A stretch of DNA of 64,000 nt from an uncultured Bacteroidales bacterium (GTDB lineage Bacteria > Bacteroidota > Bacteroidia > Bacteroidales > UBA932), in contig ONKO01000007.1 of assembly GCA_900318445.1 (NCBI GenBank), forward strand, positions 27,849-91,848, in the 5' to 3' direction. Below, piece by piece: positions 63,026 through 64,000 of the stretch. The notes beneath the pieces were generated by a model. It saw only the letters and a list, made by a program, of their open reading frames with translations, had not been told where the DNA came from and did no database searches. Positions within the stretch are counted from its first letter, which is position 1. Every line of letters starts with the position of its first letter. A program made the position numbers and the translations under genes.

Positions 63026-63033
63026 TAACTTTG
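63026..63033 (+). promoter_or_regulatory. -7 box of gap
   Basis: TAACTTTG at 63026-63033, giving a leader of about 50 nt. The -33 box is replaced by the dyad described at 62993-63013. Confidence 0.6.
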
Positions 63034-63076
63034 CCGCGCCTTTGAAAGCAAGAATGTTTAACAAACAATAAATTAA

Positions 63077-64000
<924 letters not shown>

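Overview
The window is a chromosomal segment of a GC-rich member of the Bacteroidetes, most likely an uncultured gut or rumen Bacteroidales. Evidence for this: a SusC/SusD pair, fimbrillin-type and DUF4493/DUF3276/DUF5606/DUF6340 families, lipoproteins throughout, and repeated Bacteroidetes promoters (TTTG, 19-20 nt, TAnnTTTG). No tRNA, rRNA, CRISPR array, phage or integrase gene was seen. Genus-level placement is inference.

Layout. 1-4.2 kb: a truncated lipoprotein, ffh and a 5'-nucleotidase. 4.2-8.9 kb (minus): a K+/H+ type antiporter behind rny, and a coiled-coil gene with zapA followed by a probable 6S RNA. 8.9-12.1 kb (minus): DUF3276, an adenosine/SAH deaminase-like amidohydrolase and two tandem purine nucleoside phosphorylases, a compact purine salvage operon. 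12.2-17.7 kb (plus): nusB-yajC-ybbR-coaE-DUF5606-rimO-DUF6340. 17.7-19.3 kb: pckA. 19.5-34.1 kb: an accessory block (SusC, SusD, two lipoproteins, M16 protease, TonB-dependent-type barrel, phosphoesterase) bracketed by about 310-bp direct repeats that copy the 3' end of an acyltransferase gene plus a palindrome. 33.9-44.3 kb (minus): a seven-gene housekeeping operon, tsaD-tamB-rsmI-like-mtaB-MBL-BASS transporter-acyltransferase. 44.4-51.3 kb: a flavoprotein, a receiver/PPDK fusion, gdhA and a lactonase. 51.3-53.4 kb: a surface lipoprotein cassette lying between two copies of a divergent promoter. 53.4-60.2 kb: WYL regulator, S9 peptidase, recG and a REP-associated tyrosine transposase (RAYT) with three REP doublets. 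60.2-64 kb: rnhA-pdxA, a small porin-like protein, gmhA and gap (cut by the window end).

The most interesting signals are small-scale genome remodelling. (1) A RAYT sits among three paired palindromes, two of which are 125-bp near-identical inverted copies. (2) A 145-bp multi-hairpin palindrome is inserted in frame inside mtaB, comparable to Rickettsia palindromic elements. (3) A roughly 50-bp divergent promoter is duplicated around a lipoprotein cassette, and all internal differences between the copies fall in -7 boxes, so each copy keeps only the direction that still has a gene. (4) Duplicated acyltransferase 3' ends flank the SusCD block. (5) One of the tandem PNPs has Asn changed to Asp at the base-specificity position.
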